Assembly (NCBI RefSeq): GCF_024273235.1
Contig: NZ_JANBVH010000012.1
Span: 62,001 to 126,000, forward strand
Length of the DNA stretch: 64,000 nucleotides
Source of the DNA: Sphingomonas faeni
GTDB taxonomy: Bacteria; Pseudomonadota; Alphaproteobacteria; Sphingomonadales; Sphingomonadaceae
Direction of reading: 5' to 3'
A program made the position numbers and the translations under genes. Positions 19,115 to 28,043 of the stretch are shown here, piece after piece. Position 1 is the stretch's first letter. Each line of letters opens with the position of its first letter. The notes under the pieces are model-generated. The model was not told the origin of the DNA and searched no databases. It saw nothing but the letters and a program-made list of their open reading frames with translations.

Positions 19115-19816
19115 GTGACCGCCTTCACGCTGGCCCGGCGCTCGAAATTGACCGCGATGTATGTCGGAGCCGAGGGCGAGGCGGTGCTGGAATCCCCCGC
19201 TGCTTTCGAGCATCCGGAGCATCTGGTCGATCTCGCCGCCTCGATCCCATTCGCCCCGGCCTACACCTCCACGGATGGCTACCCAGGCCTGAGGGCGAGC
19301 CTGCCGGACTACTATATAAGGACGGTCGTCGAGGCTCTTGCGGGCCCCATTTCCGAGGCGTTTTCACTGGGGCGTATCCGACCCGTCAAGGCGGAAGGCG
19401 CGTTCTCGCTGGTGACCCTGCCCGGCGATGCGCTCTCCACTGCGCAGCGCGCGCCGCACGTCGACTCGACCAACCCACACCAGTTCGCGATCCTCCACTA
19501 TCTCTGCGACGAGGCTTTTGGCGGCACCAGTTTCTTCCGGCATCGTGCGACGGGCTTCGAGACGTTGAGCGAGCACCGGCTGGCGACGTACAGGACGCAC
19601 AGAGCGACCGAGGGCGTGGCCGCCGGATATGTCGACGACGGCGCTCCCTGGTTCGAGCCGACGGCACGGGTCTCGGCCGGTTTCAATCGACTCGTCGCGT
19701 ACCGAAGCTGCGTGCTCCATTCGGGACACGTGCCTGCATCGACGATGCTGAGCCCGGATCCCCGGTCGGGCCGACTGACCGCCAACGTGTTCGTGACGTT
19801 CGCCTCGGTATCCTAG
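19115..19816 (+). CDS. DUF6445-like protein, putative Fe(II) oxygenase
   Basis: A protein of 233 residues if started at GTG 19115, the length of its paralogue at 38638. A longer frame upstream overlaps the xylanase start and looks non-coding. The two proteins share YPGLRA/YPGVRA, PHVD, a FFRHRxTGFET block, SxVLHSG and a final GRLT. His115-x-Asp117, His202 and Arg220 are in the order expected of the double-stranded beta-helix of 2-oxoglutarate/Fe(II) oxygenases; that assignment is my inference. I believe this family is catalogued as DUF6445 and accompanies receptor/halogenase clusters. No strong ribosome site is seen, so the start is uncertain. Confidence 0.7.
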   Translation: MTAFTLARRSKLTAMYVGAEGEAVLESPAAFEHPEHLVDLAASIPFAPAYTSTDGYPGLRASLPDYYIRTVVEALAGPISEAFSLGRIRPVKAEGAFSLVTLPGDALSTAQRAPHVDSTNPHQFAILHYLCDEAFGGTSFFRHRATGFETLSEHRLATYRTHRATEGVAAGYVDDGAPWFEPTARVSAGFNRLVAYRSCVLHSGHVPASTMLSPDPRSGRLTANVFVTFASVS

Positions 19817-20262
19817 CCGGACCGGTCCGTTCGATCATCACGCCGACATCGGCCAACACGCCATTCTTGCAGCCTGCCTGTAACCCTCTTCGGTTCCAGT
19901 CAAATAGTACGTTTGGAGGGCTGGCGACGCCGCAACGATGCCGACCGCGCAAGGCTTAATCGAGATTAGTAAGCAATCCTTACCTGACATTTATAAGACA
20001 TATCAGGTTGCCTCTTGAATAGAGAGACATAGCACGTCTCGCTTACTCAACAGGTGAAAGTCGCTGCCCAAACGAAAACTGCACTGCGTGTCGCTCGCCA
20101 TCTATAGGCAGTGACGTATTATTGCATGACTGAGTCAACATTGGTTCATTGTTGTCGCAAATATGATTGACAACTCATACCGATGCGGTAGCGGTAACAC
20201 GAGCCGGGAAAACACCGGCCGCATACTTGGCGACAGGGCCGCCGCAAAAGGGGAGAGGATTT
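19817..20262. promoter_or_regulatory. upstream region of TonB-dependent receptor 2
   Basis: A 446-bp AT-richer region with no supported gene. It contains ATCGAGATTAGT (19959-19970; also before TBDT1), an inverted pair GTTGTC (20151-20156) and GACAAC (20169-20174) separated by 12 bp, and an operator-like site at 20186-20199. AAAAGGGGAGAGG precedes the ATG at 20263. Confidence 0.6.
20186..20199. promoter_or_regulatory. operator-like site before TBDT2
   Basis: CGGTAGCGGTAACA matches the TBDT1 site TGATAGCGCTAACA at 11 of 14 positions, although its own dyad symmetry is weaker. It ends 63 bp before the ATG. Confidence 0.45.
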
Positions 20263-23200
20263 ATGAGGGGACGCACGTTTTTAGTCGCGCTCGGATGCAC
20301 GACTTCGGTTGGCGCGATGTCGTTGTGCTTGGCGGTGCCTGCGATGGCGCAGTCCGGGGCCGGCATCGATACGAACGCACCGGCCACCAATGCGCAGCCG
20401 GGCAGCGAGAATTCACCCGCGGTCGCGCAGGTCAATGCGCCGAGCGACGCGGGATCGACGGTTGATACGTCGACCGACATCATCGTCACGGGCGTCCGCG
20501 CCTCGCTGAACCGCGCGATCGACATCAAGCGCAACTCGGCAGGCGTCGTCGACGCGATCTCGGCCGAGGATATCGGCAAGTTCCCGGACACCAACCTCGC
20601 CGAGTCGCTCCAGCGCATCACCGGCGTGTCGATCAACCGCGTGAACGGCGAGGGATCTCAGGTCGCCGTCCGCGGCTTCTCGGGCGACTTCAACCTCGTG
20701 ACCGTCAACGGGCGCCAGATGCCCGCTTCCAACGTCGACACCAGCGGCGGCAACGCGTTCGCGCGAGGCACCGGCCGGTCGTTCGACTTCCAGAACCTCG
20801 CATCGGAAGGCGTGAGCACGCTCGAGGTCTACAAGACCGGCCGTGCAACCGTGCCGTCGGGCGGCATCGGCGCAACCATCAACATCGTCACCCGCAAGCC
20901 GCTCGACTCGCGTGAAGCCGGCTTCTCGGGCTCGATCGGCGGCAAGGCGCTGTACGACAGCTCGGTCGAGGATGCCGAAAGCAAGAAGCATCGCGTGACG
21001 CCCGAGGCGTCGGGCATTCTCAATTGGAAGAACGAGGCCGGTACCTTCGGTGCCGCCGTGTTCGGCAGCTACCAGCTCCGTGAATCCGCGTCGGTCAGTT
21101 CCAACCCGAACTATTGGAACGTCGTTCCGACCGCGACCTTCTTCGGCAGCACGACCTATGTCACGCCCACGACGGTCATCACCAACCGGCCGACGACGCC
21201 GTACGTGCTGATCCCCAACGACAGCCGCTATGCCCTGTCCGAGAACCGTCGCGAGCGCATCAACGGCCAGGCGGTGCTGCAGTTCAAGCCGACCGAAACG
21301 CTCGAATTCACGCTCGACGGACTCTATGCCCGGAACAAGCTGCGCGAGCAGCGCAGCGAGCAGACCAACTGGTTCAACCGGCCGTTCAACCAGGTGACGT
21401 TCGACAACAACACGCAGATGGCGAGCGCCGTCTTCATCCAGGAGAACGAAAATCCCGTCAAGGACGGGGGTTTCGAGCAGCAGCAATATGCGACGCAGAC
21501 CGAGCTGAAATCATTCGGCGGCAATGCGAAATGGGGGTTCGCCGATAATCTCACGCTGACGCTCGACGGGCATCACTCGACCTCGAAGTCGACCCCCGAC
21601 AACAGCAACGGCACGTCCGCGACCTTGCTGTCGCTCGGCGCACCGGTCATCGCCTCGCATTCGGTCGATTTCACGACCGGGTTCCCGCAACAGGCGATCA
21701 CCATCAACGACCGGGTCAAGGGCAACGGCAACGGCGTCCTCGACGTCGGCGACGTCGGCACCCAGGTCGCGCGTACGGTCACGTCGCGGCAGAGCCAGCG
21801 CATCAACGAAGGCCGTGCGCAGATCAGTTGGGATCTCGGCGAGGGCAGTCGTTTCGACTTCGGCGGCAACTATATCGACACGAAGATGCAGTCGAGTAGC
21901 CAGCAGACTCAGCAGACGCTCGGCGACTGGGGTATCGGCGATACAGGTGTTCCCGAACAGATCGCGGGCGATCTTCTCACGACCTATTGCCTGACGTGCA
22001 AGTTCGACACGTATAACCCGAACTCTTCGGGCTCGTCGCTTACGGCATTTCGTGGCAATGCGGTCGACCTGCTGAACATCTTCCAGCCCTATTATCTGGA
22101 CATCGATTCCAAGCTTCCGGCGGGCGCCGCCAAGGTGCATCAGGTCAACGGCAGCGGCAACGTGAACGACACGGTGCGGGAAAAGACCTGGGCGGTCTTC
22201 GGCCAGTTGACCTGGGCTGGCGAGATCGCCGGTCACCGGGCCAATCTGTTGATCGGTGCACGCTATGAAAGGACCAAGTCGCGCTCGACCGCACTCCAGG
22301 CCGTGCCGACCGCGGTGATCTGGACGGCGGACAACGACTTCTTCGTGCAGGTGCCTAGCGAGACCAACGCGGTAACCGGTCGCGGCGGCTACAGCAATCT
22401 GCTGCCGTCCGTCGACTTCAACATCGAGGTCATGCGCAACGTGAAGGCCCGTGTGTCGTTCGGCCGGACGCTTGCGCGCGCGCCCTACGGCAATCTGTTC
22501 GCAACGGCGACCGTCCAGCAGCCGCCGCGCCCGGTGGCACTCGGTGGCACCGGTGGTGGCACTGCCCAGAATCCGGCGCTGCTTCCGCTGCTCTCGGACA
22601 ATTTCGATGCGTCGATCGAATGGTACTACAAGCCCTCGAGCTTCGTCTCGGTCGGTTTCTTCGACAAGCGCGTTCGAAACTTCATCGGCACCGGCATCAC
22701 CAACCAGAACCTGTTCGGGTTGCGCGATCCAAGCTCCGGTACGGCCGGCACGCTTTCCGGGACCGCGCTCTCGCAGTTGAGAAACGGTAATTTCGACCAG
22801 TCCGACGTCAATCTGTTCACCTACACCGCGCTGCTCGTGCAGAACGGCGGCAACGTGGCGGCGGCGGACGCGACCTTCCGGGCAAACGCCACGGGGACGA
22901 CTGTCAATCAGCAGTTCGCCGATGCGATATCGGGCGCCGTGGACATCACGGCGAATGCAAACGATCCGTTGCTCATCCTGGCCGTGTCTCAGCCACTCAA
23001 CAACCGCGAAGGCAAGATCCACGGCTTCGAAGTGGCCTGGACGAACTTCTTCGGCGACACCGGCTTCGGCTTCGCGGCGTCCTACACGAAGGTGGACGGC
23101 AATGTGAACGTGGATCCCTATGCGGATCCGACCGTGAACATCTTCGCGCTGACCGGCCTCGGCGACAGCGCGAATGGCACGCTGATCTACGACAAGAACG

Positions 23201-23469
23201 GGCTTTCGGCACGCATCGCGTATAACTGGCGTGCCAAATACCTGCAGGCGACCAACCAGGGCGAAGGGCGAAACCCGCTGTTCACGGCGGCATTCGGGAC
23301 GCTCGACGCGAACATCAGCTACGACATCAACGAAAACATCGCGTTGTCGCTCGAGGCGATCAACCTGACAAGCGAGAGCGTTCGGCAATATGGGCGGACG
23401 AAGGAGAACCTCGTCTTCGCGCAGGAACTCAAGCCGCGTTACCTGCTGGGTGCGAGGTATCGCTTCTGA
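20263..23469 (+). CDS. TonB-dependent receptor 2 (halogenase-cluster type)
   Basis: A 1068-residue outer-membrane receptor heading the SapC-cupin_8-halogenase operon-like set. Signal peptide to about AMAQSG; TonB-box-like DIIVTGVRASL; plug with [22 protein letters not shown] and VAVRGF; barrel ending LLGARYRF with the usual terminal Phe. I chose the ATG at 20263 for its AGGGGAGAGG site and signal peptide; the open frame extends 32 codons upstream. Its plug is very similar to that of TBDT3, pointing to duplication of the cluster. A terminator follows, so the downstream genes may have weaker or separate transcription. Substrate unknown, probably a glycan. Confidence 0.93.
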   Translation: MRGRTFLVALGCTTSVGAMSLCLAVPAMAQSGAGIDTNAPATNAQPGSENSPAVAQVNAPSDAGSTVDTSTDIIVTGVRASLNRAIDIKRNSAGVVDAISAEDIGKFPDTNLAESLQRITGVSINRVNGEGSQVAVRGFSGDFNLVTVNGRQMPASNVDTSGGNAFARGTGRSFDFQNLASEGVSTLEVYKTGRATVPSGGIGATINIVTRKPLDSREAGFSGSIGGKALYDSSVEDAESKKHRVTPEASGILNWKNEAGTFGAAVFGSYQLRESASVSSNPNYWNVVPTATFFGSTTYVTPTTVITNRPTTPYVLIPNDSRYALSENRRERINGQAVLQFKPTETLEFTLDGLYARNKLREQRSEQTNWFNRPFNQVTFDNNTQMASAVFIQENENPVKDGGFEQQQYATQTELKSFGGNAKWGFADNLTLTLDGHHSTSKSTPDNSNGTSATLLSLGAPVIASHSVDFTTGFPQQAITINDRVKGNGNGVLDVGDVGTQVARTVTSRQSQRINEGRAQISWDLGEGSRFDFGGNYIDTKMQSSSQQTQQTLGDWGIGDTGVPEQIAGDLLTTYCLTCKFDTYNPNSSGSSLTAFRGNAVDLLNIFQPYYLDIDSKLPAGAAKVHQVNGSGNVNDTVREKTWAVFGQLTWAGEIAGHRANLLIGARYERTKSRSTALQAVPTAVIWTADNDFFVQVPSETNAVTGRGGYSNLLPSVDFNIEVMRNVKARVSFGRTLARAPYGNLFATATVQQPPRPVALGGTGGGTAQNPALLPLLSDNFDASIEWYYKPSSFVSVGFFDKRVRNFIGTGITNQNLFGLRDPSSGTAGTLSGTALSQLRNGNFDQSDVNLFTYTALLVQNGGNVAAADATFRANATGTTVNQQFADAISGAVDITANANDPLLILAVSQPLNNREGKIHGFEVAWTNFFGDTGFGFAASYTKVDGNVNVDPYADPTVNIFALTGLGDSANGTLIYDKNGLSARIAYNWRAKYLQATNQGEGRNPLFTAAFGTLDANISYDINENIALSLEAINLTSESVRQYGRTKENLVFAQELKPRYLLGARYRF

Positions 23470-23490
23470 TCGTCGGCGAATGAAAGGGAA

Positions 23491-23522
23491 GGGGTCGCTG
23501 TCGATAGCGACCCTTTTCTTTT
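23491..23522 (+). terminator. intrinsic terminator after TBDT2
   Basis: Stem GGGTCGCT (23492-23499) with AGCGACCC (23506-23513), 6-nt loop, then TTTTCTTTT. It lies between the receptor and the SapC gene, so it may attenuate transcription into the modification genes. Confidence 0.85.
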
Positions 23523-23603
23523 GGAACGCAGCCGATGCCGTGCTGTAACACCCTGCCAGGCGGCTGTAATCGCGCCGTTACTCCAGCAAGCGATAGCGGA
23601 TAG

Positions 23604-24386
23604 ATGAATCCCGTAATGTCGAACCCAACATCGTCGAACCCAACATCGACCAACCCAACATCGACCAGCCCGGTATTGTTGAACAACGTCGAGCACGCCG
23701 ACCTGCGGGTCGCGATCCGCCCCGGCGCGGACTATGGCGATAGCGTAAACCAGCTCCCGATCTACCCGTCGGAGTTCGAGGAGGCCCAGCGCTCGTTCCC
23801 GATCGTCTTTCGGCGAGAAGAGGGCGGCATTCAGGCCTATGCCCTGCTCGGCCTCGATCGCGACGAGAATCTGTTCCTGGAGGATGGCCGCTGGACCAGC
23901 GACTATGTCCCGGCCGTGCAGCGACGAGGGCCCTTTTCCGTCGGCATAGACGCCAGCCGGTCCGATGGTGAGAGCCAGGGCGATCCGTTGGTCTATATCG
24001 ACCTCTCGGATGCGCGGGTCGGCGCAGTCGACGGCCTGCCGGTGTTTCTCGAACACGGCGGCAACGCGCCGCTCCTCGACCATATCGCCAGCGTGCTGCG
24101 CGTCCTTTATGAAGGCGTGACCACCGCGCCGGCGATCTATGCCGAGTTCGAGGATGCCGGGCTGCTGCAACCCGTCAATATTCAGATCAGCCTGAGCGAG
24201 GAGGACGGCTACGAACTGCCCGATCTCCTCACCATCGATCAATCCGCGCTCGCCGACCTGTCCGGGGAATCGCTCGAGGCTCTTCATCGGAGCGGCCTGC
24301 TCCGGGCCGCGACGATGGCGGCATCCTCGCTGGGCAATATCCAGTATTTGATCGACCGCAAGAATCGCAAGCGGCTGCTGGCATGA
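23604..24386 (+). CDS. SapC-family protein
   Basis: A 260-residue protein of the SapC family (PF07277), named after an S-layer-related protein of Campylobacter; its molecular role is unknown. Conserved features shared with the second copy at 30564: a block around YPxxFxxxQxxFPIVF, ALLGLDRDENLFL, IYAEFEDAGLLQP and the C-terminal SLGNIQYLIDRKNRK. No signal peptide or membrane helix is visible, so it is probably cytoplasmic. The N-terminus is unusual: a tandem NPTS repeat (residues about 7-22) that the other copy lacks; the start could therefore be ATG 23604 or 23616. Its stop overlaps the start of the cupin_8 gene (ATGA), indicating translational coupling. Confidence 0.85.
   Translation: MNPVMSNPTSSNPTSTNPTSTSPVLLNNVEHADLRVAIRPGADYGDSVNQLPIYPSEFEEAQRSFPIVFRREEGGIQAYALLGLDRDENLFLEDGRWTSDYVPAVQRRGPFSVGIDASRSDGESQGDPLVYIDLSDARVGAVDGLPVFLEHGGNAPLLDHIASVLRVLYEGVTTAPAIYAEFEDAGLLQPVNIQISLSEEDGYELPDLLTIDQSALADLSGESLEALHRSGLLRAATMAASSLGNIQYLIDRKNRKRLLA
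23619..23675 (+). repeat. 15-bp imperfect tandem repeat in the SapC N-terminus
   Basis: Units related to TCGACCAACCCAACA repeat about three to four times and encode the SNPTS/TNPTS repeat at the start of the SapC-family protein. The repeats are in frame. Confidence 0.8.
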
Positions 24387-25432
24387 CATCATTCGGCTTC
24401 GACCGGTCAATCACGCAGCGCAGCGTGCGGGAGATCGACGCGCGGGCGGTCGGCGCCGTTGATTTTGCGGCGCTGATCGCCGGCAACGAGCCGGTGGTCG
24501 TGCGCGGGCTGGCACGGGACTGGCCGCTGGTCGAGGCAGGGCGTCGCACGCCCCCGGCGGCCGCGGCGTATCTCCTGTCGTTCTACAACGGCCGTCCGGC
24601 CGCGGGCTACACCGCACCTCCCGAAGCCGGCGGACGCTATTTCTACGACGACACCCTGACGAAGCTCGCTTTCGATCGCGAACGCGTTCAGCTCGACGCG
24701 TATCTCGGCCGCATGCTCGCCGAACTCGGCCAAGCCGACGCCCCGTCCTATTATGTCGGCTCGACCGATCTGGACGGCTATTTCCCCGGCTTCACCGGCG
24801 CGGGCAACGATCTGGCGCTGACCGATCCCTGCTTTGCGCGCGTGGTGAAAAGCATCTGGATCGGAAACCGCACGACCGCGGCGGCGCATTACGACATGTC
24901 GAACAACATCGCCTGCGTGGCGGTCGGCGCGCGGCGCTTCACGCTGTTCCCGCCAGAGCAGGTCGCGAACCTCTACCCCGGTCCGCTGGAGCCAACGCCG
25001 GGCGGGCAGGTGGTCTCGCTGGTCGATTTCCGCGATCCCGACTTCGCCCGCTTCCCGAACTTCGCCCGCGCCGTCGAGGCGGCCCAGGTGGCGGAACTCG
25101 GACCCGGCGACGCGGTCGTCTACCCCGCGCTCTGGTGGCATCACGTCGAGGCGCTCGCCGACTTCAACGTGATGGTCAATTTCTGGTGGAACGATGCGCC
25201 GGCCTATCTGGATTCGCCGATGACCACAGTGCTTCACGGCATGCTCAGCCTGCGGGACCGGCCCGATACCGAGAAGCGGGCTTGGGCGGCGCTCTTCGAC
25301 TATTATCTTTTCGGCCCCGCGGATCGGCCGTCCGCGCACCTGCCGGACGCGGCGAGGGGGCCGCTCGCTCGCCTCGACGAAACCGGCGCGCGGCGGCTTC
25401 GGGCGATGCTGCTCTCGCGGCTCAACCGGTGA
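24383..25432 (+). CDS. cupin_8 (JmjC-like) putative Fe(II)/2-oxoglutarate oxygenase
   Basis: A 349-residue paralogue of the proteins at 12721 and 29540. The metal HxD is in AAHYDMSNN and the distal His in WWHHVEAL, with VAVGARRFTLFPPEQVANLYPGP between. Related enzymes (FIH-like) hydroxylate peptides or proteins; here the substrate is unknown. The gene overlaps the SapC gene by four bases and the halogenase by one base (TGATG), so the three products are likely made in fixed ratio and may act on the same substrate. Confidence 0.87.
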   Translation: MTSFGFDRSITQRSVREIDARAVGAVDFAALIAGNEPVVVRGLARDWPLVEAGRRTPPAAAAYLLSFYNGRPAAGYTAPPEAGGRYFYDDTLTKLAFDRERVQLDAYLGRMLAELGQADAPSYYVGSTDLDGYFPGFTGAGNDLALTDPCFARVVKSIWIGNRTTAAAHYDMSNNIACVAVGARRFTLFPPEQVANLYPGPLEPTPGGQVVSLVDFRDPDFARFPNFARAVEAAQVAELGPGDAVVYPALWWHHVEALADFNVMVNFWWNDAPAYLDSPMTTVLHGMLSLRDRPDTEKRAWAALFDYYLFGPADRPSAHLPDAARGPLARLDETGARRLRAMLLSRLNR

Positions 25433-26931
25433 TGGAGACGATGCGCGTGGACAATCGGGGCGTGCGGAGGGTGGTGATCGCCGGCGGCGGCACGGCGGGC
25501 TGGATCGCGGCGGCGGCGCTGGTCAAGCAACTCGGGCCGCTGCTCGAGATCACCCTCGTCGAGTCCGAGGAGATCGGTACGGTCGGCGTCGGCGAGTCGA
25601 CGATCCCGACCTCGCGCACCTTCCACAATTTCCTCGGCATCGACGAACAGGCATTCATGCGCGCCACGCAGGCGAGCTTCAAACTGGGGATATCGTTCGA
25701 AAACTGGGGCCGTGCGGGCGAGCGCTACATCCACTCCTTCGGCACGATCGGGCGGGCATCGACCTGGATGGGTGATTTCCACCATCTATGGCTGCACGCC
25801 CGCGAGCGTGGCCTCGCCGCCCCCCTCGGCGACTATTGCTTCGAACTGAGGGCGGCCGACGCCGAGCGTTTCGCGACTGGAAAAGACGCCCGGATCAACT
25901 ACGCGTACCACCTAGACGCCGGGCGCTATGCCCGCTTCCTCCGCGAACTGTCCGAACCCGCCGGCGTTCGCCGCGTCGAGGGCAAGATCGAACGGGTGGA
26001 GCAGAATGCCGAGACCGGCTTCGTCGAGGCGCTGGTGCTGGAGTCCGGCGTGCGGATTGAGGGCGATCTGTTCCTCGACTGCACCGGCTTTCGCGGCCTG
26101 CTCATCGAACAGGCGCTGCAGACCGGCTATGACGACTGGACCCAGTGGCTGCCCACCGACAGCGCGATCGCGGTGCAGACCGCCTCGGTCGGACCGGCCG
26201 TGCCGTACACCCGCGCCATCGCGCACGAGGCGGGGTGGCGCTGGCGCATCCCGCTCCAGCACCGCGTCGGCAACGGCATCGTCTATGCCCGCGACTGTCT
26301 GTCCGACGACGAGGCGCGCGCAAAGCTGCTCGCCGACGTCGAGGGCGAGGTCCTGACCGAACCGCGCGTGATCCGCTACCAGACGGGCGCGCGACGCAAG
26401 GTGTGGAACAAGAACGTCGTCGCGCTCGGCCTTTCCAGCGGCTTCGTCGAGCCGTTGGAGTCGACCAGCATCCACCTCATGAAGATCGCGGTCACGCGGC
26501 TGATCCAGCTCTTTCCGTTCGACGGGATCGACGACGCGCTGGTCGCTCGCTTCAACGCGATGTCGCGCCGCGAATCCGAAGGCGTGCGGGATTTCATCAT
26601 CCTGCATTATCACCTGAACCAGCGCGACGAGCCGCTCTGGCGCCGATGCCGCGAGATGCAGCTCCCCGACACGCTCGCCGAGCGGATCGCGCTCTTCCGC
26701 CAGGATGCGCAGGCGTATCAGGCGTCGGAGGACCTGTTTCGCGTCGACAGCTGGGTGCAGGTCATGCTGGGCCAGAACCTCGAACCCCGCGCATTCCACC
26801 GCATGGGCCGCATGATCTCCGACGCGAACCTGACCCGCGCGCTCAGGGACATCCGCACCGACGTCGCCAGTCGCGTCGCCAAGCTCCCGTCGCACCAGGA
26901 TTTCCTGAACCGCTACTGCGCTATGGCCTGA
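25432..26931 (+). CDS. tryptophan-halogenase family flavoprotein 1
   Basis: A 499-residue member of the flavin-dependent tryptophan halogenase family (PF04820). FAD-binding GGGTAGW at about residues 18-24; the catalytic lysine context ASFKLGI with Lys84; the halogenase signature WRWRIP at 269-274; and FVEPLESTSIHL with Glu343, which aligns with the essential glutamate of PrnA. All residues expected of a working halogenase are present, but receptor-linked family members have no proven substrate, and a flavin reductase is not nearby. The start ATG at 25432 overlaps the cupin_8 stop. It closes the plus-strand cluster and faces the LacI gene 49 bp away. Confidence 0.9.
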   Translation: METMRVDNRGVRRVVIAGGGTAGWIAAAALVKQLGPLLEITLVESEEIGTVGVGESTIPTSRTFHNFLGIDEQAFMRATQASFKLGISFENWGRAGERYIHSFGTIGRASTWMGDFHHLWLHARERGLAAPLGDYCFELRAADAERFATGKDARINYAYHLDAGRYARFLRELSEPAGVRRVEGKIERVEQNAETGFVEALVLESGVRIEGDLFLDCTGFRGLLIEQALQTGYDDWTQWLPTDSAIAVQTASVGPAVPYTRAIAHEAGWRWRIPLQHRVGNGIVYARDCLSDDEARAKLLADVEGEVLTEPRVIRYQTGARRKVWNKNVVALGLSSGFVEPLESTSIHLMKIAVTRLIQLFPFDGIDDALVARFNAMSRRESEGVRDFIILHYHLNQRDEPLWRRCREMQLPDTLAERIALFRQDAQAYQASEDLFRVDSWVQVMLGQNLEPRAFHRMGRMISDANLTRALRDIRTDVASRVAKLPSHQDFLNRYCAMA

Positions 26932-26980
26932 GGCGACGGGACGCGTACGTCAGGTGCGCGGTGTCGTCTCCAACGTCAGC

Positions 26981-28033
26981 TCATCGACGGACTGCGCACG
27001 TCGAGTTGCGCAGAGTTAACAATGCGGGCACCGTTTCGGGTGTCGGCGTCCTGCACCCGTCCGCGAGATCCGCGATGATCAGGCTGACCGCCCGCGCGGT
27101 CACTTTGGCGATCGGTTGGACAATGGCGGTCAGTGGCGGATGCGCAAGGCGGATGATCGGGGTGTCGTCGAAGCTAATCAGCGACAAGTTGTCCGGGACT
27201 GCGAGGTTCCGCTCGCCGGCCAGTTCGAGCGTCGCGAGCGTCATCTGATCGTTGCTCGCGATGATCGCGGTCGGCGGCTCGGCCAGCGCCAGCAAATGTG
27301 CAGCAGCCGAGCGTCCCGACGCGTGGCTGAAGTCGCCGACCGCCAGCAGACCGTCGTTCGCAACGCCCGCCGCCTGCATCGCCGAGCGCCAGCCATCGAC
27401 CCGCCACGCGCTGAGTTCATACTCCGCCGGCCCGGCGATGAAGCCGATCCGCCGGTGGCCAAGTTCGAGCAAATGCTCGGTCGCGATCCGCGCCGCCCGC
27501 GTATCGTCCATGATCAGCCGGATGCCGGGCCCGTCGGTCAGCGAGCCGATCCGCGCGAAGCTGATCCCCTGCGCCTCGAGCAGGTTGATGATCAGCGGAT
27601 TGCCCGAATGCGGCGGCGTCAGGATCACGCCGTCGGGTTGCAGCGCGGCGATCGCCGCCATCAGCTCGCGCTCGATATGGTCGCTATGCGTGTCGACCAG
27701 CTCGACGATCAGGCGGTAGCCGTGCTCGGCGCAGGTCAGCATCCCGCCCAGCATCATCTGGTCGAACCAGTCGGTGCCCTGCCGCGCACGCCAGTCGGCG
27801 ATGGTCCGCTCGCGGTCGTTGAGCGCGAGGATCAAATACGAGCGCGAGCCGCCCATGCGCTGCGCGGCGATCGACGGGACATAGCCGAGCTTGTCGATCG
27901 ACGCCTGCACGCGTTGCATCATCTCGGGCCGGACGCCCGAATCCTTGTTCACCACGCGACTGACGGTCTGGAGCGAAACCCCCGCATCCGCCGCGACATG
28001 CTTGATCGTTACCGCCTGACGCCGTCTTGCCAT
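26981..28033 (-). CDS. LacI-family transcriptional regulator
   Basis: A 350-residue LacI/GalR repressor. The N-terminal helix-turn-helix reads VTIKHVAADAGVSLQTVSRVVNKD, followed by the hinge and a periplasmic-binding-protein-like sugar-binding domain (GHRRIGFIAGP, IIASNDQMTLATLEL). I chose the ATG at 28033 (MARRRQAVTIKH). It is the last gene of the minus-strand cluster, 10 bp after the halogenase stop, and is probably co-transcribed. It is the only LacI protein in the window and so the natural candidate to bind the TAGCGCTA or GTGAACGTTCAC palindromes before the receptors; the effector sugar is unknown. Confidence 0.92.
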   Translation of the reverse strand: MARRRQAVTIKHVAADAGVSLQTVSRVVNKDSGVRPEMMQRVQASIDKLGYVPSIAAQRMGGSRSYLILALNDRERTIADWRARQGTDWFDQMMLGGMLTCAEHGYRLIVELVDTHSDHIERELMAAIAALQPDGVILTPPHSGNPLIINLLEAQGISFARIGSLTDGPGIRLIMDDTRAARIATEHLLELGHRRIGFIAGPAEYELSAWRVDGWRSAMQAAGVANDGLLAVGDFSHASGRSAAAHLLALAEPPTAIIASNDQMTLATLELAGERNLAVPDNLSLISFDDTPIIRLAHPPLTAIVQPIAKVTARAVSLIIADLADGCRTPTPETVPALLTLRNSTCAVRR

Positions 28034-28043
28034 CCTGGTCGGC

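Noticed and set aside
20167..20262. A longer N-terminus for TBDT2 starting at 20167
   Set aside because: It would hide the signal peptide and overlap the operator-like site; ATG 20263 has a strong ribosome site.
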